Positions 19,747-21,193 of a DNA stretch of 21,193 nucleotides are shown here, piece by piece. Made by a program: the position numbers and the translations under genes. The notes beneath the pieces are model-generated. The model was not told where the DNA came from and ran no database searches. It saw only the letters and a list, made by a program, of their open reading frames with translations. This stretch comes from Candidatus Nanoarchaeia archaeon (GTDB lineage: Archaea; Nanoarchaeota; Nanoarchaeia; SCGC-AAA011-G17; JAFCDX01), in the NCBI GenBank assembly GCA_028717785.1, contig JAQUND010000026.1:1-21193 (forward strand). Direction: 5' to 3'. Positions within the stretch are counted from its first letter, which is position 1. The number at the start of each line of letters is the position of its first letter.

Positions 19747-20202
19747 TTATCTTATTGTCGTAAAATTTCTCCTAATTGCTCTTATAAAATTATCAATGCT
19801 TGTCCAAATTACCTTCAATTCGGGCTTTGCTAATGACAATTGAATTTCTACATCATTGCGCCTTGAATAATCATTGTCCATCCCTACAATTATTCTTTTA
19901 TCTAAAGCTGCATAGCGCCCAAGTTCATATAGAGTTATTGGACAAACAGTTTCGCGGCAAAAATAAAATGCTATTACATCAGCTTTTGAAAGCATTTTAA
20001 ATTCCCAATGAATTTGTTCCCATTCCATTTGTTTATCTGTAACATTAAAAGTTTTTCTTCTTGGGTTCAAAACAATTATGTCAAGATCATCTATTTGCGC
20101 AATTACTTCGCTTTGCCAGTCTCTACAACTTGTAACTCCACCTGCAAGAAACAATTTCGTTCGTCCCTCAACTAATTCTGCAGGACATTCAAGGTAAATC
20201 AT
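19747..20202 (-). CDS. Nucleoside 2-deoxyribosyltransferase-like protein
   Basis: 151 aa, the family's usual size. Motifs: KLFLAGGVTSCRDWQ (16-30), LNPRRKTF (45-52), QIHWEFKML (63-71), KADVIAFYF (73-81), ETVCPITLYELG (84-95; Glu84 near the likely nucleophile region). The family moves deoxyribose between bases or hydrolyses nucleotide N-glycosidic bonds. Catalytic chemistry should be confirmed, since many phage members are uncharacterised. Start at ATG 20202: it overlaps the upstream stop (ATGA), and GGAG lies 6 nt upstream. Close to the macro-domain gene. Confidence 0.78.
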   Translation of the reverse strand: MIYLECPAELVEGRTKLFLAGGVTSCRDWQSEVIAQIDDLDIIVLNPRRKTFNVTDKQMEWEQIHWEFKMLSKADVIAFYFCRETVCPITLYELGRYAALDKRIIVGMDNDYSRRNDVEIQLSLAKPELKVIWTSIDNFIRAIRRNFTTIR

Positions 20203-20924
20203 GCATATCTCCATCTATATCCAGCTGCTTTACGCTTGCTTCCTTTGCAAGCTTCATGAATATTCGAATAATATTTATAATTTAAAAATTGTGCAGCTAC
20301 CCTGGCATTATTAAATATTGCTAATTCATTTCCTTCATCATTCATTTGTATTACTTTTCTGTCACGCAAGTGACTACAAGTCAACCTTGCTAATGTTGCT
20401 GTTGTCACTCTTAAATTATCTAATGCATAAGGTTTTTTAGGGTCTATTCTCAAAACTGTAGGCGTATATGCTTTATCAAATTTATAAACTACCCAAGTTC
20501 TATGCAACTCAAAAAAGTTTGTTGTTGCAAGCCACTCAGAAAGCTCGTCAATTGTATAAGCTAATTGTCCTACTTTTTCTTTCTGGTGCCCATATATATT
20601 ATCTATAAGGCGATTAATGTTACCTAATCTATCTTTTCTGTATTGATACTCACATTGACTGCACTTATAGAATTTTCTTGAAAGATTTGTTTTTAAGAAT
20701 TCTGAGCTACTCTTGTATGTTACACAATAAGTACAAAGTTTGTTAAAATAATTTTGAAGTATTTTATTACTATGTGTCCCTGATTCAAGACACCTCTTAT
20801 GTTTATATAATCTTGCTTTAATATTTTTAGAACTTCCAACATAGATCCTTTTTGACTGAATATGTTCAATTGCATATACTCCAGAATTACTTGTGGTTAT
20901 TGAACTTATATCTAAAGTTTTCAT
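20199..20924 (-). CDS. Chimeric homing endonuclease: truncated GIY-YIG + zinc finger/HNH-like + NUMOD1
   Basis: 241 aa. Residues 13-60 are the first half of a GIY-YIG domain (GVYAIEHIQSKRIYVGSS, Arg38, then HSNKILQNYFNK); the part with the catalytic glutamate is missing. Residues 64-100 carry a Cys4 zinc finger (CTYC...CSQC). Residues 103-180 resemble HNH-type phage homing enzymes (NIYGHQKEK, YTIDELSEWL, LRIDPKKPYALDNLRVTT). Residues 190-241 are a NUMOD1 DNA-binding module (VIQMNDEGNE...AAGYRWRYA). Probably functional as a site-specific nuclease through the HNH-like part. It starts 17 nt after the macro-domain stop, without an obvious ribosome site. Confidence 0.78.
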   Translation of the reverse strand: MKTLDISSITTSNSGVYAIEHIQSKRIYVGSSKNIKARLYKHKRCLESGTHSNKILQNYFNKLCTYCVTYKSSSEFLKTNLSRKFYKCSQCEYQYRKDRLGNINRLIDNIYGHQKEKVGQLAYTIDELSEWLATTNFFELHRTWVVYKFDKAYTPTVLRIDPKKPYALDNLRVTTATLARLTCSHLRDRKVIQMNDEGNELAIFNNARVAAQFLNYKYYSNIHEACKGSKRKAAGYRWRYA

Positions 20925-20941
20925 TAATCAGACTTGAAAAA

Positions 20942-21193
20942 TTATAGCGTATAAACATAGGTGTCGACAGATATTGTTTTTAAAATAAGAGGTTCTATTT
21001 CTTCCCACTTTCCTCCAGCAAGTCCAGTTCCAATTTTGGGCATATGAATAGTGATATTTGTATTTTTTGTAGATGCATAAACTTGTTTAAGACACTGTCT
21101 TAAAGCTTTCAAATGCAAGGGTTTGAAATTGTTTTCTTTTGTACCATATCCGTCCTGGGCAATCATGTTTACGACGCTGATGTTGCTGTCAAC
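20942..21193 (-). CDS. Macro-domain (ADP-ribose-processing) protein, C-terminal part
   Basis: 83 codons plus stop; the 5' part lies beyond the right edge, since the frame stays open upstream of the internal ATG at 21166. Visible motifs fit the Poa1/TARG1-type macro domain: SVVNMIAQDGYGT (strand and loop) and the phosphate-binding MPKIGTGLAGGKWEEIEPLI. Such proteins bind ADP-ribose and remove ADP-ribosyl or phosphate groups from it (Appr-1''-p). The start codon, catalytic residues in the N-terminal half and operon start cannot be seen. It may be an NAD/ADP-ribose counter-defence or RNA-repair factor in a phage (inference). Confidence 0.75.
   Translation of the reverse strand, partial: VDSNISVVNMIAQDGYGTKENNFKPLHLKALRQCLKQVYASTKNTNITIHMPKIGTGLAGGKWEEIEPLILKTISVDTYVYTL

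Overview
The window looks like part of a large bacteriophage genome. It is AT-rich and tightly packed. Runs of short, mostly unknown genes overlap by 1-8 nt at stop/start junctions. There are three free-standing homing-endonuclease-type genes (GIY-YIG/NUMOD3, HNH, and a GIY-YIG/HNH-like/NUMOD1 chimera), and phage-type accessory metabolism (nicotinate phosphoribosyltransferase, YhaM-like exonuclease, HAD deoxynucleotidase, nucleoside deoxyribosyltransferase-like and macro-domain proteins). No capsid, terminase, polymerase or tRNA gene is visible, so phage origin is an inference; a plasmid or integrated element cannot be excluded. Bacterium-like exported genes with InlB/Flg_new repeats, SUMF1-type lipoprotein domains and a type VI secretion Hcp protein suggest a host among Fibrobacterota or similar anaerobic gut bacteria (inference, moderate to low).

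Layout. (i) 1-7256, minus strand: truncated nicotinate phosphoribosyltransferase at the left edge, a GIY-YIG homing endonuclease overlapping its start, then a chain of small genes that includes a YhaM-like exonuclease, an HAD 5'-nucleotidase, a nucleotidyltransferase-fold protein, zinc-ribbon proteins and three small ORFs of 18-59 codons (1884-2063, 2975-3031, 4013-4093). A stem-forming, locally GC-rich intergenic element lies at 2936-3029. (ii) 7257-7328: divergent promoter region. (iii) 7329-10829, plus strand: a four-gene block with a zincin-like/C39 peptidase fusion, a GT9 glycosyltransferase, a single InlB-type repeat protein and an M14 metallo-deacylase, plausibly acting on the cell surface. 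(iv) 10824-12074, minus strand: HTH protein, zinc ribbon and HNH nuclease in three overlapping genes. (v) 12137-19030, minus strand: a 6.8 kb cassette bounded by 41-bp direct repeats. It holds an Hcp-fused protein with a C-terminal Cys-His hydrolase-like region, an SUMF1/InlB lipoprotein, an exported two-TM protein, a secreted NlpC/P60-like protein and a 67-aa ORF. (vi) 19007-21193, minus strand: DUF1848-like Fe-S protein, nucleoside deoxyribosyltransferase-like protein, the chimeric endonuclease, and the C-terminal part of a macro-domain protein running off the right edge.

The most notable item is the direct-repeat-flanked cassette (v). It has the architecture of a phage 'moron' carrying a T6SS-type effector, and each flanking repeat continues into a promoter-like region. 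Almost the whole window is coding; the longest non-coding stretch is about 210 nt (18797-19006), described under the repeat and promoter entries.
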